From: Asterochloris sp. CNOR1 | Taxonomy: Eukaryota > Chlorophyta > Trebouxiophyceae > Trebouxiales > Trebouxiaceae | Direction: 5' to 3' | Assembly: GCA_963969365.1 (NCBI GenBank) | Contig: OZ017751.1 | Coordinates: 2,356,001-2,420,000, forward strand | DNA length: 64,000 nucleotides | Shown: piece after piece, positions 42,752-54,464 of the stretch | Numbering within the stretch: the first letter of the stretch is position 1 | Layout: every line of letters begins with the position of its first letter | Translations under genes and position numbers: made by a program | The notes under the pieces: model-generated | Database searches by the model: none | What the model saw: the letters and a program-made list of their open reading frames with translations, nothing else | What the model was told of the DNA's origin: nothing

Positions 42752-45700
42752 TCAGACATTGAGATCTCGGTGGTTGCCACTGTGTGGCCGTCTTAGACGC
42801 TTCAGCTGCTGCTTGTCTCGCCGCCTCTTCCACCAGCCGTGCAGCCACCTGCTCCAAACCTTCCAGCCAAGGAAACTCACAATGGATACAGGCAGAAGGA
42901 TCTGCCACCACTGCTCTAGGTCCAGCACTGGGTTGTAAACCAGTGCCTCCCAGACTTTGACCAAGATGCCCCACCAGGCGGCCTCATACATTGAACCACC
43001 GCTCAAGTAAAGCTTGGGATACACCTGCAAGGTGATTGACATTGTAAAACCTCAATTGAACACATGCTGTCTTGTTCCTGGACTCTGTAAGATACCTTCA
43101 GCCAAGATGCAGACCTCGGGGCTGTAACTGGATCTCAGCATCCTCAAAGCCCCAGACGGATGCAACAGGCTGATCAGCTCACCTGGAGGAAGACAAACAG
43201 AATCCAGCCCACTGTCTCCAGGAGGCTTGACTTGATGACAAAACGGAACACAAGGATGTCCACCAGCAGCAGCAGCACCAGGCCGTTGAACAGCTTGTCA
43301 TTGTAATCGTGCGTGAAGCGGGCATGCTCCCGACGCCAGGCTTTATTCAAGCGCTCAGCCTGTAGCACATGGCAGGCTGCAGCATTGCCAAAGCAACAAC
43401 TTGCAAGCTAGCATAGCATCTGCTGCGTTGTGTGAAAAATAAGCGGGCAAGGTGGACATCTGGCACCAGCAAGCTGCTGCCCTGCAGCTGTGCCAACATG
43501 CTCCCTAGGACAGCAAGATGGGCAGACAACTGGCCCCCTCAGTGCAGCTGTTGAGCCTGCAGCATCCTGCAGTCAATCATTTAGCTACTGCCCCACCTGA
43601 GAGCTGTAGGCTGGGCCAATGCACAGGGTATTGAAGGTGGTCCTGCAGCGGTTGTATCGATCCTCAAACCTTCCGGTGGAGGGGAGGTGGACCTGCACCC
43701 AGAAGGCCTTGGCATATCAAGGATCAGGCAGGCGCGGCACAGGAGCTTCACTGCATGCTGCAGGGGGTCTTGCCAGCCAAGGACAGCGCCCGACCTGGAG
43801 GCTGTTCATACAGCTCTGGTCAAGAAACACATGGAGTATGCATTCTGGTAGCACAGCACAGCCAGTGGTGTAGCTGCACTGTCCTCAGGAGCCCAGCGTT
43901 CCAGTGCTCAGTGGCCAGCAACCCAGATGAGACAGTGACAGGCCAGGATGTCACCTGCTGCCTGTGATCCAGTGTGGCCTCACGGGTCCCACAGCTGGCG
44001 CAGGACAATGCCATGCATGCAGTCATAGACCAGAGGTCACCTGCTGCTCGCGCTCCAGCATGTCCTCACAGGCCACCTCCTGGACCTCACAGCGCTTGTT
44101 GGACTCCAAGGTGTTCAACGTCTTGACTGACCTGCACAGGCAGTCTCATGATGAGCAAAGGCACTATGATGGCACCCTGGGAGCTTGGTCTTTCCCAGCC
44201 CCGAAAACCAGAATCTATGCCCTCCTTGTTCAGCCCAGATGTAGAGCATGCTTGCCTTGCAATGCAACTGCTCAGACACCTCTGCCCTGCTGTCTTCCTG
44301 AGCAGCTGAGTGCCCAGCCATCCTGGCGAACCTCACAGACAGGATTCCAGCATCATTCCCTGAGGTGCTGTGCTGCTGGGCACAACCCCAGATGGGACTC
44401 ACATGAACTCCTTGTCAATGGCAGCCTGCAGCATGGCCCTCAGCGAGGCTGTCCCACTGCTCAAGTCGTTCCCAAACTTTTCAGTGTCAAACTGGCGCCA
44501 CGCGCTGGCTGCAGCCTCATCGTGCTGGCTGCTGAGGGCAGTCTCGTCCACTGGCAGTCGCAGGGCCTCCATGGTGTGCATGTACTTGTCTCGCACCCTG
44601 CATGGTGTTTTGCAGGCATGTTACAGTGTGCATGTCCTTGTTGACATCTCGTGATGGCCTGTCAGGACCAGTGTGTTAAGTCAGCCACGGAACCGCTTGT
44701 GGCCAGTGCTGCAGCAGCCATGCAAGGCTTGCATCTGGAGAACAGAACAGGGTTGCCTGGGCCGGCTGCTAAGCGCACGTACCCTGCCTTGCCAACTTGG
44801 ACAACAGGAAGGACCATATGCCCTTGCTGCACCTCCCAGATGTCCAGCACTTATGTGCAGAGACCACAATGGTGCCTGTTGCCGGGCCCAAGACCACAGC
44901 AGCTCACGTGTAGACCAGGTCCTTGTTGAAACCCTCCAGAATGGAGCCGGCAGTGGGGATGTCACGCGAATTTAGGGCGCCTACCATACGCTCGATGAGC
45001 TTCGCAAGTGCAGCGCCATCCATGACCTGCGGGGAGACGGCTGGCAGTCAGACCCTGCCATCCCTGCAATAATATCTGCGGGCAAGAGGCCCCGTCAACA
45101 TGCCTCCTGGCCAAGAAGAAGGAGCACTACTGCCAGGTCACAGCAGAGCTGCTGGCATGCAGTTCTGCAGCTAGCAATAAGGTAAAACACCCCTGGAGCT
45201 GCTGGGGCTCGGCCTGTTCTGGTGCAGTACAGCAGCACCTTTGTGGACATGCCCCGCTGCCACCCATCAATTGACGTCTATGCTTTGGCTCACAACACTC
45301 AGGTCACTGACATTGGTGGCTCAGTATTCTCACCTGCCCATTGATCCGTTTGGGTTTCGCCATGCGCTGCACCAGCAGCTTGAGCTCGTCGCGCTGACGC
45401 ACATAGGCAGTCTCCAGCTGGGAGTCATTCAGCTCACACAAGCGGGTGCGTTCCAGGTGGGGCTGCCTCAGGCCAAAGGCTGTGCTGTTTCCTGCAATGA
45501 CCTGCAGCGACTTCCGGATCTTGTTCACCTGCAATAGATCAGTGCAGGTTTAGCACATCAGTCAGTGGCCAGTGCTTGGTGCAGACCTGAAGGTCAGACT
45601 GGCTGCACGGTGACCTGCAACAGCAACCGTGCATGCTCATGATGCTTGCACAGCGTGCATCCTGACGCCAAAGCAGACTTCAGCCTGAAGTACCTGACAT

Positions 45701-47514
45701 GATAGAAGCCAGCTATGGATGATCTTCACCCGCAGCATGGTGTGGCTGGAGCTGAGCAGTGTGCTGGACAGGTCGTTGCAGCTGTGCAGTGAGGCTGTAT
45801 GTGGTTGCTGAGAAGCCGACAGCATGCAGGTAGAGCTTGGTGCTAACACAGCCGGTACACTGATGCTGACAGCGTCACTCCAGTAGCAGCCGACACGCAC
45901 CACCATCAGGCACCTGTTAGAGGCGTAGAGCCTGGTGAATGCTCTCTGCGACTCCATCTGCAGCTCAAAAGGCTGATGCACAAAACCGCCTGGATGGCAG
46001 GCTGGCTTGAGTTGGCTGCCAGCTGAGCATGATGGCAGCCATCCTGCCCCTGCCAGGCAAAGGCACAGGGCACTTTTGCCTTTCTGTGCGCAAGCACGTC
46101 ACGGTGACTACAAGCCTCACCTGGGCGATGTCTGGGTCGTTGAGGGCGTTGTCCTGGGGCGCCAGGGCCTCGCGCACCATGGCCTGCACAGTCTTGCCCT
46201 CCAGGAAGTCCCGCTGGATCAGCCACAGCATGTTGGCTGGCTCCACAGGGGCAGCCTTGTCGCCCTGCAGCATGCAAAGAGGGTCAGCAGTGCCACATGC
46301 ACCAAGTCTCAGCTTTTGGGGCAGCAGTTTCCAGCAGGCATCCTGACGGAGTCTGAGTTGACGTAGGAAGTCAACCACTCCGTGAGGTGCCGCATTCCCC
46401 TTCACATGCAGGCTTCCCAGTCAGACTGGTGCGTGTTGCAGCAGCAGCAGCAGCAGCACAGCAGGCATGCTGCCAATGCCCCACCCCAACTGCCGACCTG
46501 GCTGGATGAGAAGAGCGCATCTGCCAGCTCCACAGAGAAGCTGAGCTTCTCCACATCTGACTCCCGCACAGTTTCTGGGAGATTGTAGACCAGCACCGAG
46601 CTGATGAGGGTGCTCAGCGCAAAGATGCGGTCATCATAGGCGTCTGACTTGCCCGTGCTGTAAAACCCCTCTGTGTCAATGAAAACAAGGGATGCCTGCA
46701 GCAGCGCAGCAAAGCAGCATGGGTGGGGTGGGTACTCAGGGAGATTGCCCCACACATTGCTGTGCTGCGCCACACATTGCTGTGCAAGGTCAGGCCAGAC
46801 CTGACCTGCTGTGGCGGGCTGCCTGGCTGCTCTGATGGCAGGGAAACAGCCTGTGGCTGCCCCCAGAGCCAGACCCCCTTGGTCTGCGTGTTGCGGGTGT
46901 GGCCCACACCAAAGCCCTCCCCTGCAGGAGCCAGCAGCTGGCTCAGAGCCCAGATGGGACGGGGGCAGCCAGCTCATTCCAGTAATGCTGCCTTCTGAGC
47001 CCTTGCTGTTCCACACCCATGCTGCACAAACTGATGACAAGTTTCTGCAGGGTAGCCCCATGTACAATGGGCCAGGCACAGCAGTGAACGCACCCAGCAG
47101 GAAGCACAGCAGGCTTGAGACTCACCACATCCCACTCCCAGCAGCTGATTGAGCAAGAAACTCTTGCCGGAGCGGTAGGGGCCTATCACAACAAGAGGCA
47201 CCACAGGTCCCTTGATGTGCCTTAGTGCTTCCAGGCCCTCCTGCTGTATTGCTAGCTTGGTGTGCCCCTCGACGGGCAGCACCATGGCGAATCTGCAATC
47301 ACACCGCTGAGGTTTGGACTCCTACAGTGTCAAGGCCTGCTCTGGCCGACAAGACGTCTGAGGCAACTCACGGTCTCCTCTGGCCATCTGCTGCATTGTT
47401 AGTTGCACGAAGCTGAAACTCTCTGGCAGCAAGTTCATCCAGAGGCCTGCTATTTACCCAGGCCAACAGCAGCAGTAGCACGAATAGAGGTGCTGGAGTG
47501 CTTCTCCTTCGCAT
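42752..47514 (-). CDS. guanylate-binding-protein-like dynamin GTPase with signal peptide and membrane hairpin
   Basis: Multi-exon minus gene starting at ATG 47514 with a hydrophobic leader (LFVLLLLLAWVNS). The second exon (from 47292) carries the P-loop GPYRSGKSFLLNQLLG. Later exons carry the switch motif VFIDTEGFYSTGK (about 46690-46500) and LIQRDFLEGKTVQ, which matches the R-D-F guanine-binding motif of the GBP family (about 46267-46122). Helical exons follow (DALNDSQLE..., 45530-45340; EALRLPVDETALSS, 44600-44400). The last two exons, 43359-43183 and 43024-42752, encode hydrophobic segments (GLVLLLLVDILVF, VGWILFVFLQVY, ILLPVSIVSFLGW) and a basic cytosolic-type tail. GBPs hydrolyse GTP and remodel membranes; the leader and hairpin suggest an endomembrane or vacuolar protein. 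Middle exon joins not verified. Confidence 0.75.
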
Positions 47515-47698
47515 TTCATGCCAGCCAGGATGCCGTTTCTGCAGGCAAATGACAAACCACAACGCTTGCTCTAATGCAGGACTCAGGCCCTCAGAAGGTG
47601 TCCAAGGTTATTTACAACATGCTTTGAGTGCTTCTGAAGTTGGCGTCGTTTGTAGCGTTGACCTCATAAGTCTACCTGACCATTTCTGTGTTTAGAGC
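47515..47698. promoter_or_regulatory. bidirectional promoter of the GTPase and RPN13
   Basis: Only 184 bp separate the divergent start codons at 47514 and 47699. No TATA box or other named motif is evident. Confidence 0.45.
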
Positions 47699-50199
47699 AT
47701 GGACCCAGTGACCTTCAAAGCTGGACAGTGCCACAAAGATGGCTCAACACTGAAGGCAGACCCCAAGAAGGGGCAGATCCTGTTGGAGGCAAGCTGGTCC
47801 TGATCTGCTGGCCACTATACATGGCACCTCGATGAGATGACTATGCAAAGATGCAGACAGTCCCGCCCATCCTGTCCTCAGCAGCATCAGACAGCAGACC
47901 AACACTGCAGGTGGAAGATGGCCTTCTGCACTTCACCTGGCGGCAGCGCACTGCAAATGGACCCTTAGGGGAACCAGAGGTCGATTTGATGTTTGTGCCG
48001 GGTGCAGAACATGTCACGTTCAGGGCGGTGAGCGGAAGACTGCTGTGCTTGCCGGTGTGAAGTCACCATTTGTGAGATTACTGTGTCCAGGCAGCCTGTG
48101 CTCAACAATATCTGCAGCCGTCGTATCACCTGGTCAAGGGTATTGGTGAGGCATGATGTCGCCTGCAGGTCGCAGCAGGTTCGCGCCTTTACACACTTGA
48201 AGTGGAGGGGGATCCCTCGCGAAGCCTGTTCTTCTGGTAACCACAGCTTTGTGTGTGGCGAATGGCCATGCCTGCCAAACAAGCACCAGAGCGTGCAGGC
48301 CAGCAGGCCATGAAGGAGGCAACTGACACATGCTACCGAGGATTCAAAGCTTTCAGCATGCCTGCCATTGCCAGGGACAGCCTTTGATTCTTGCAAAGCA
48401 AGACCACGTGTGTGATGCAGGGCTGGACTGCCATCTGAAATCCAGCTTTGTCATGGGCGAATCGCGTGGATGCGCTTGATCGTTGCCCGTGTGCCTGATC
48501 TCTGTTGTGTTGGGGGTGCAGGCTGCAAGAGGTCAAGGCTGACCGGGACCAGGAGCTGTGCAGCAGGATGAATACCCTGCTGACCGGCCTGGTGGAGGGT
48601 AAGCTGTACTGGTGCTGCTCTGCTCTGCTGCGGCTTCCCCTGGGCTGGCAGACCACTCTTGCATGGTCTGGCTGGTGTGCAATGAAAGCGAGTTTGCTGC
48701 AGATTGCTGTAGGGTTGCTCCTTACGGCACAAACTCACTGCCGTCAACCTTGCCTGTGTGGATTGCCCAGGCGTTTGGGTGCGGTCTGGGTCCAGCCTAG
48801 CAGCCGTCAGGGCACTGCATGGGTGCTCAGGCTAATCAGCTGTCTTGGCATGCACTGCCCAGCCAACACCTGAGACAACATTCAGCGCCTGCAGAGGACA
48901 GCCACATGGAGGATGCTGGGGAGCATGATGAGGGCGAGCCAGCAGCAGATTCACTGGAGGCTGCGCTGAGGTGTGCTTGGGTTTGAGGGCCTAGGTTGCG
49001 AGTTTCAACTCGGCAGCTAGCCATGGACTGCTTCAAGGCAGCGCTGGGGAGCACATGGGCGCCACAGTTGCCTGCATGGCCCTCTCTGCGGGCCAGTAGC
49101 AGACAGTTGGAGGCAGCGCTGAGGTCTGCTTGGGTATGGGAGCCTGGGCTGTGTCCCAGTCAGTCGGGCTCTGCCACTGCCTGCATGACTGATATGCAGC
49201 CCCGCCCCCTGCAGCCACTTGCTTGACACGTTTTCTGCAATTGTGTCCCGGCAGTCACTACGGGGCGTTGAGCCTTGTTGCAACAGGACGCTGGTGATCA
49301 TTGGCGTACCTCTTCACTGCTTCAGGTGTGCGCTGCCTGTGTCTTACAAACTGGACCATACATCTGCTAAGCTGTCGCCTGCCCCTGCAGAGCTGGCCTG
49401 GGAGCAGGAGGGCAGGAACCCAGGCAGGTGCAGGCGTCAGACCTGGCAGCCATCCTCAGGCAAGAAGTCTCCATCATCAGGGTGCAAAAGATGTGGGCTG
49501 CATCTTAGAAGCTTCTTTGGGCTGCTTTGCCCTTCCAGGTGCTGCAAGCGCTGCCGCCCCTGTTGCCCAGACTGCTGACTCGATGGCGGTGTCTGCAGCG
49601 GCATGGGCCTCCCTCCGCCGGGTACCAGCTCACAGCCCGCTGCTGCAGCGCCCTCTGGCCAGCTGTCCACAGCAGAGCAGGCGCGCAGGGCGGCAGCCCT
49701 GTTGGCACAGATGGCCGGCCACACTGGCAGCAGTGCCCAGGCAGACCAGAGGACCGCTTCAGAGGTGCTCAGGCGCATGGCGCGGGCCCCTGGGCCATCC
49801 CTGGGGCAGCTGCTGAACACAGAGACCCTGCAGGAGCTGCTGGCCTTGCCAGGCATGCTGGAAACCTTGGGCGAACACCTCCCTGAACAGCAGCGCACCC
49901 CTGAGGGGCTCAGGGGCGTGGCAGGCTCGGCAGCCCTGCGGCATCAGGTGGGGCCTGGGTGCTGTGAGCAATGCTGCAACCTCAGCTGCGCCATGCTTGC
50001 GACTGCATTCAGTGCTACTGAGGCATTGCTGCTGCTGTCCCTGCAGCTGGAGCTCTTCTCCAACGCGCTGCAGACGGGGCAGCTAGACCTAAACAGCTTT
50101 GGGCTGAGGGCGGCAGGCTTCACAGTAGCTGACTTTCTTCAGGCGATTCAGGACCAGGTTAATCAAGAGAAACAGCAGCATTCAGGCAGCACTTCTTGA
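47699..50199 (+). CDS. RPN13: 26S proteasome ubiquitin receptor RPN13/ADRM1
   Basis: Early exons 47699-47788 (GC donor), 47911-48027, 48169-48236 and 48522-48598 join in phase and give the Pru domain: VTFKAGQCHKDG, a DGLLHFTWRQR strand, VDLMFVPGAEHVTF and SLFFWLQEVKADRDQELCSR. Pru binds ubiquitin and RPN2 at the proteasome. Middle exons are acidic and Ser/Ala-rich. The last exons encode the RPN13 C-terminal (DEUBAD) helices: LGQLLNTETLQELLALP, LGEHLPEQQRTPEGLRGV, then LELFSNALQTGQLDLNSFG and VADFLQAIQDQVNQ, which bind deubiquitinase UCH37. Stop at 50199. Middle joins not verified. Confidence 0.9.
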
Positions 50200-50284
50200 A
50201 CTGCGATTTAGTGCAGGACCCCCTCAGAACAGCACTCTCTTCTGCACTTGTCGAACAGAACCTTTGACCCACTCTGTAAACAGT

Positions 50285-53200
50285 ATGGTGAATGAACTCA
50301 GCAAACAATTATATCCTGAGGGTGCCCCACATGAGGTCTGGACGGACAGTAGAAGCATTAGTGCTGCAGAGGGCTGTGCATCTGAGGGAAGACGGGAAGA
50401 AGTAGAGGTCAGATGGGCTTCACTGGTTACCTTCTTGTCAGGCAGCTTCCAATACCATCTCCCGACAGCTAAGTCACTGTGGAAGTCATCTCAACCCATG
50501 CCATCCACTGGGTTTGCAAGCATCCCTGACTCGTACTCCAGTTTAGACCAGGTGGTTGAAACGTCCCTTCACCGTTTGGTTTCGGGCATCTCTTCGGATC
50601 TGCTTGGGTGCACAGCAGTCCACCCTCTGTAGGCATTCATTCAACCTCCTCCGCCCTAAACAATCTTGGCAAATCATTGAGCTGCTAACTGAGTCCTGCA
50701 GGTCAGTTATCAGCTGCAAGTAAACGGACTTGAGAGCAGCAACCTCATATTTGGCATTGATTTCACCAAGGCAAGTTTTGGGCTTCTCAATTTTTGCAAG
50801 CCTGCTGTCAAGCTGAAGCAATGCATCAAGCACAAAGCCTGCTCTTGTGCCCAAGGCCCAGCTGAGGGGCATCGTTTGCTGACGCAGAGCAACGAGTGGA
50901 GCGGGAAGAACAGCTTCTTTGGGCGCAGCCTGCACTACCTGGACCCCACTGGCCAGATCCGCAACCCCTATGAGGATGCTGCCATAGTCCTGGCCAGGAC
51001 ACTAGCAAACTTTGATGACGACAACCTCATTCCTGCGTATGGCTTTGGCGACGGTGAGCGGGCTCTGCATCAACGTCCTGTCCCTGTCACTGTGTTGGCT
51101 GCAGCCTGGCCTGCTGGTTGACCTGCCCCGATGCCTGCACTCTCTGCCCGGCCACATACCCTGGTGCCTATAGGCAACTGACAAGCAGAGCGCACACAGC
51201 CGAGGCTGCTTGTGGTGTGCTTGCAGCAGGCATGGTGCCTGATGGAGCGTGGGCCTGGTTCATCAAGTAAAGGTGGTGGTTTGATGACACGCTGAGGCTT
51301 GACAGAGGGCTGCTCCTGATGTCACTGCCCTGCCTGACTGGTGCAAGATTGCCCTGCCTCCAGCTTGCCACTCTCCCTTTTCTCATGTCACCTGGCATGC
51401 TGAAGTCGTCGACACTCATGCTGCACTCTGACGTCAGCCTGGGCGCGGCGCCCTGCTTTGCTCTGGCTTGGTTGCTGCGCGATCCCCATTATGTGGTACC
51501 CCTGCTGCAGGTTAAATGCACGACCGTGCAGTCTTTAGCCTCACTCCCAGCAACCAGCTGCCCCCTGCTGTTTGTTCATGTACCCTTCAGGCTCACCGCG
51601 CCTCATGCCTGGACTGCAGGCCGCACCCACGACCGCGCAGTCTTCAGCCTGGTGCCCGGCGACCAGCCAGCAGAGGGGCTGGAAGAGGTGCTGGCACGCT
51701 ACCGTCATCTGGTGCCACATGTCAAGCTGGCGGGGCCCACCTCCTTTGCGCCCTTGATTGACACAGCAATGCGTCTGGTCATCGAGAGCGGCATGCAGTA
51801 TCACATACTAGTAAGTGCTGTGTCCAGGGCTCTGGTGCAGGGGAGTCCAGTGACTCCACTCAGTCTGGGGTCCTGGTACACACAGGTCTGGTGACACAGC
51901 TGTGGTAGCGGTTCCGGTGCTCAGGAGTAAAGTAGCTGAGCTGTGCAGCTGTCTGGTGTGATTGCTGTGCATGCAGTCCACTGCTGTGTGCATGGGCTTT
52001 CTAGTCCTAGCTGCTGACAGATCTGCTTGCTCAAGCTCTGTGGTCAACAAGCACAAGGGTTGAGACGCAGGCCTCCCTGTCTGCTGTGCCTGACACGTCT
52101 TCGCCTGCAGTCCCAGAGCAGCGGCTGGGCATTGCCCTGCATGTGTGCGCTCCCCTCCTTAGGTAGACTTGTGAGTCTCAGGTTTGGCATGCAGGTGATC
52201 ATTGCAGATGGCCAGGTGACTCGCAGCGTGGACCAGCCGCTTGGCACCTGGAGTCCACAGGTTTGATAGCTGTTTGTCAAGCTCGTTTTGTTCTCCGTCT
52301 GCCAAGCAAGACAAATGGTTGTCATAACATGCAGGAGCAGGCTACCCGCACAGCCATTGAAGCAGCCAGGCAAGACTCTCGGCGAAATGAGTGTGCAGTG
52401 TCAGAGACTGTGGGCCGAACCCTCTGGTTGTGGGGGTGCCAGGCTTTGTTTGCTGTAGCTGGGCATGAACACATGCCCTGGATGTTTCCCTGGCAGCAGC
52501 GATGAAGTCCTGGCCTTGCCTTGGGGCCACTTATCTGTCTAAGGGCGGCCTGGCTCAAGCAGCAGATAACAAAGGCATGAGGCAGCCATGTGCAGCAAGT
52601 TGCCACAGCCTGTTGCATGCCTGCCTGAGCATTGGCCAGTCCCAGCATGCTGGCCTGTGCACTGACTCAAGCTCATGCCTTTCTATGCTGCTGCAGCTAC
52701 CTTCCCATGTCAATCATCATGGTCGGTGTGGGAGATGGCCCCTGGGACACCATGAGGGACTTTGACGACGGCCTCACCAACAGGTGTGCGCCTGGAACTT
52801 CGTGCATCAAGGTACAATCAAACAGCTGGCCCCCGCACAGTCTGGCAGCAGCAGAGTCTCACCATGTTCATGCAGCATGAACCTGTATAGTTGTGCAAAC
52901 TGCAGAGGATGCTTTCAGAAGTGCAGCCGCCAGCTGGCTTGTGCACTTTGCCTCCAAGCCGGTCAGTGCGTAAGCTAGAACCTTCGTCTTCGTGCTGCAG
53001 GCAGTTTGACAACTTCCAGGTGTGAGATCCAGAGAGAGTGCCTGGGACTGCAGTGGTTGTTGGCATCTCCCCCGCCTGCCTGTTCCCATGCGTCCCCTTG
53101 CCTGCTAGGCAATTGCACTCCCTGGCAGGGCAATTGCAACTGTGCTGCCTGCCTGCTTGCAGTTTGTGAATTACACCGAGCTGCAGAGCCGGATTGGGCA

Positions 53201-54258
53201 CCTGCCTCAGGATCAGGCTGAAGCCAAGTTTGCGCTGGCCTGCCTGATGGAGCTACCGGAGCAGTACAAGGTGGCCTGTCTACTGTGTTCGCTCATAGGC
53301 TGCATTCTGCGCAGTGCAGCCCCATGTAGGCCCTTGCGCCGTCATGCATCTTTAGGGAGCGCCCCAGGCTTGTGACAAAGCTACAAACAGAGAGGAAGCA
53401 GGGCAGCTGTATGCATAGCAGCTCCCATGCCCTGCCCGGCTCAACTTATGCCATGCCTTGTCCCATACTATGCCTCAGGGGGCTTCATGCCTCTGCCATG
53501 GCTGCTCGACATCCTGCTTGCCTGGCACAATGCTGTGCTATGCCCTGTCTCACTGCACTGCCAAGCGTTTGACTCGATGCTCTGCCTGCCTACTCACTGC
53601 TGTGCCACCCCTTGCTCTGCAGGCCATACAACGCCTGGGCCTGCTGGGAGGCCATGTTCCGCAGTTCTTCAACGTGTCCGAAATTCGTCGCCCCCTTGAG
53701 CCTCCACCAAAGGCTCCAGCGTTTGTGAGGCAGCCTGCACAGCCTGTGACCCCCCCGCCGCAGCAGGCCTCAGCGCCTGCACAGCAGCCACGGTCACGGG
53801 AGCCGCCAGAGCGTTTCATGTGCCCCATCTCTCATGATGTGAGAGGTCTCCTGCACGTGCAATGCACATTTTTGCCGCCACCTGGGGGCCTCCAGCCCGC
53901 GCTAGTGTGCTAAGCTTGGTGCAAATTTTGCCTTAACACCAGCTGAGTGGCATCCTGGGCTTTACAGTACACTGAGTTTGCAGTGTGCCTTAATGGGCTG
54001 ATCGTGTGGCCACCTGAGATACTGTGGATCACCCCTGGCTGAAACTCATGCACAAAGTGACCAATGGCCCGCTTGCTGCAGGTAATGGACGACCCAGTTC
54101 TGCTCGCTGGGGATGGGCACACTTATGATAAGGCCATGATACAGCAATGGCTCAGCAGCCATGAGACAAGCCCTGTGACTGGAGCCATCCTGGAGCACAA
54201 GATGCTAATTCAGAATCATCTGTTGCGCTCTGAGATCCGTGAGTGGCAGGGGCGCTAG
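50285..54258 (+). CDS. copine/vWA-domain protein with C-terminal U-box (RGLG-like E3 ligase)
   Basis: Exons match the copine (vWA) domain of plant RGLG ligases in order: [27 protein letters not shown] (exon end 50770, GC donor) joined to [18 protein letters not shown], giving the D-x-T-x-S metal site; [76 protein letters not shown] Pro-rich linker follows. The end is a U-box: FMCPISHD, then [20 protein letters not shown] and [20 protein letters not shown], stop 54258. Plant RGLGs end in a RING finger instead, with metal-binding cysteines that are absent here. Both domains recruit ubiquitin-conjugating enzymes. The 5' end (ATG 50285) is uncertain. Confidence 0.85.
51516..51560 (+). repeat. decayed duplicate of a copine exon start
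   Basis: This segment (CACGACCGTGCAGTCTTTAG...) resembles the start of the used exon at about 51628-51672 (CACGACCGCGCAGTCTTCAG...), at roughly 80 percent identity over 44 bp, and it also follows a CTGCAG acceptor. The frame beyond it does not continue as a copine domain, so it appears to be a partial, decayed tandem duplication within the intron. Confidence 0.6.
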
Positions 54259-54464
54259 GGCTGGCATGAGCCGCAGATGTGATGTGCAATAAAACCAGTC
54301 CCTTGTATACACAAAGTGATCTGACGCACGCTGACACATGCTAACTCCCGCTGTTCCATTTTGTCTTTGCCAAATTTATTGCTCCTGCCTGCCTGCCTGC
54401 CTGAGAAGACTTGCAAGATTGCCTGCTGATTATTGCTTTCAACATGTGTTAACAACTTGTTGTC

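Noticed and set aside
46440-46460. CAG-repeat coding for polyglutamine or polycysteine in the GTPase gene
   Set aside because: It lies just past a donor after the exon ending FSSSQ on the minus strand, so it is intronic.
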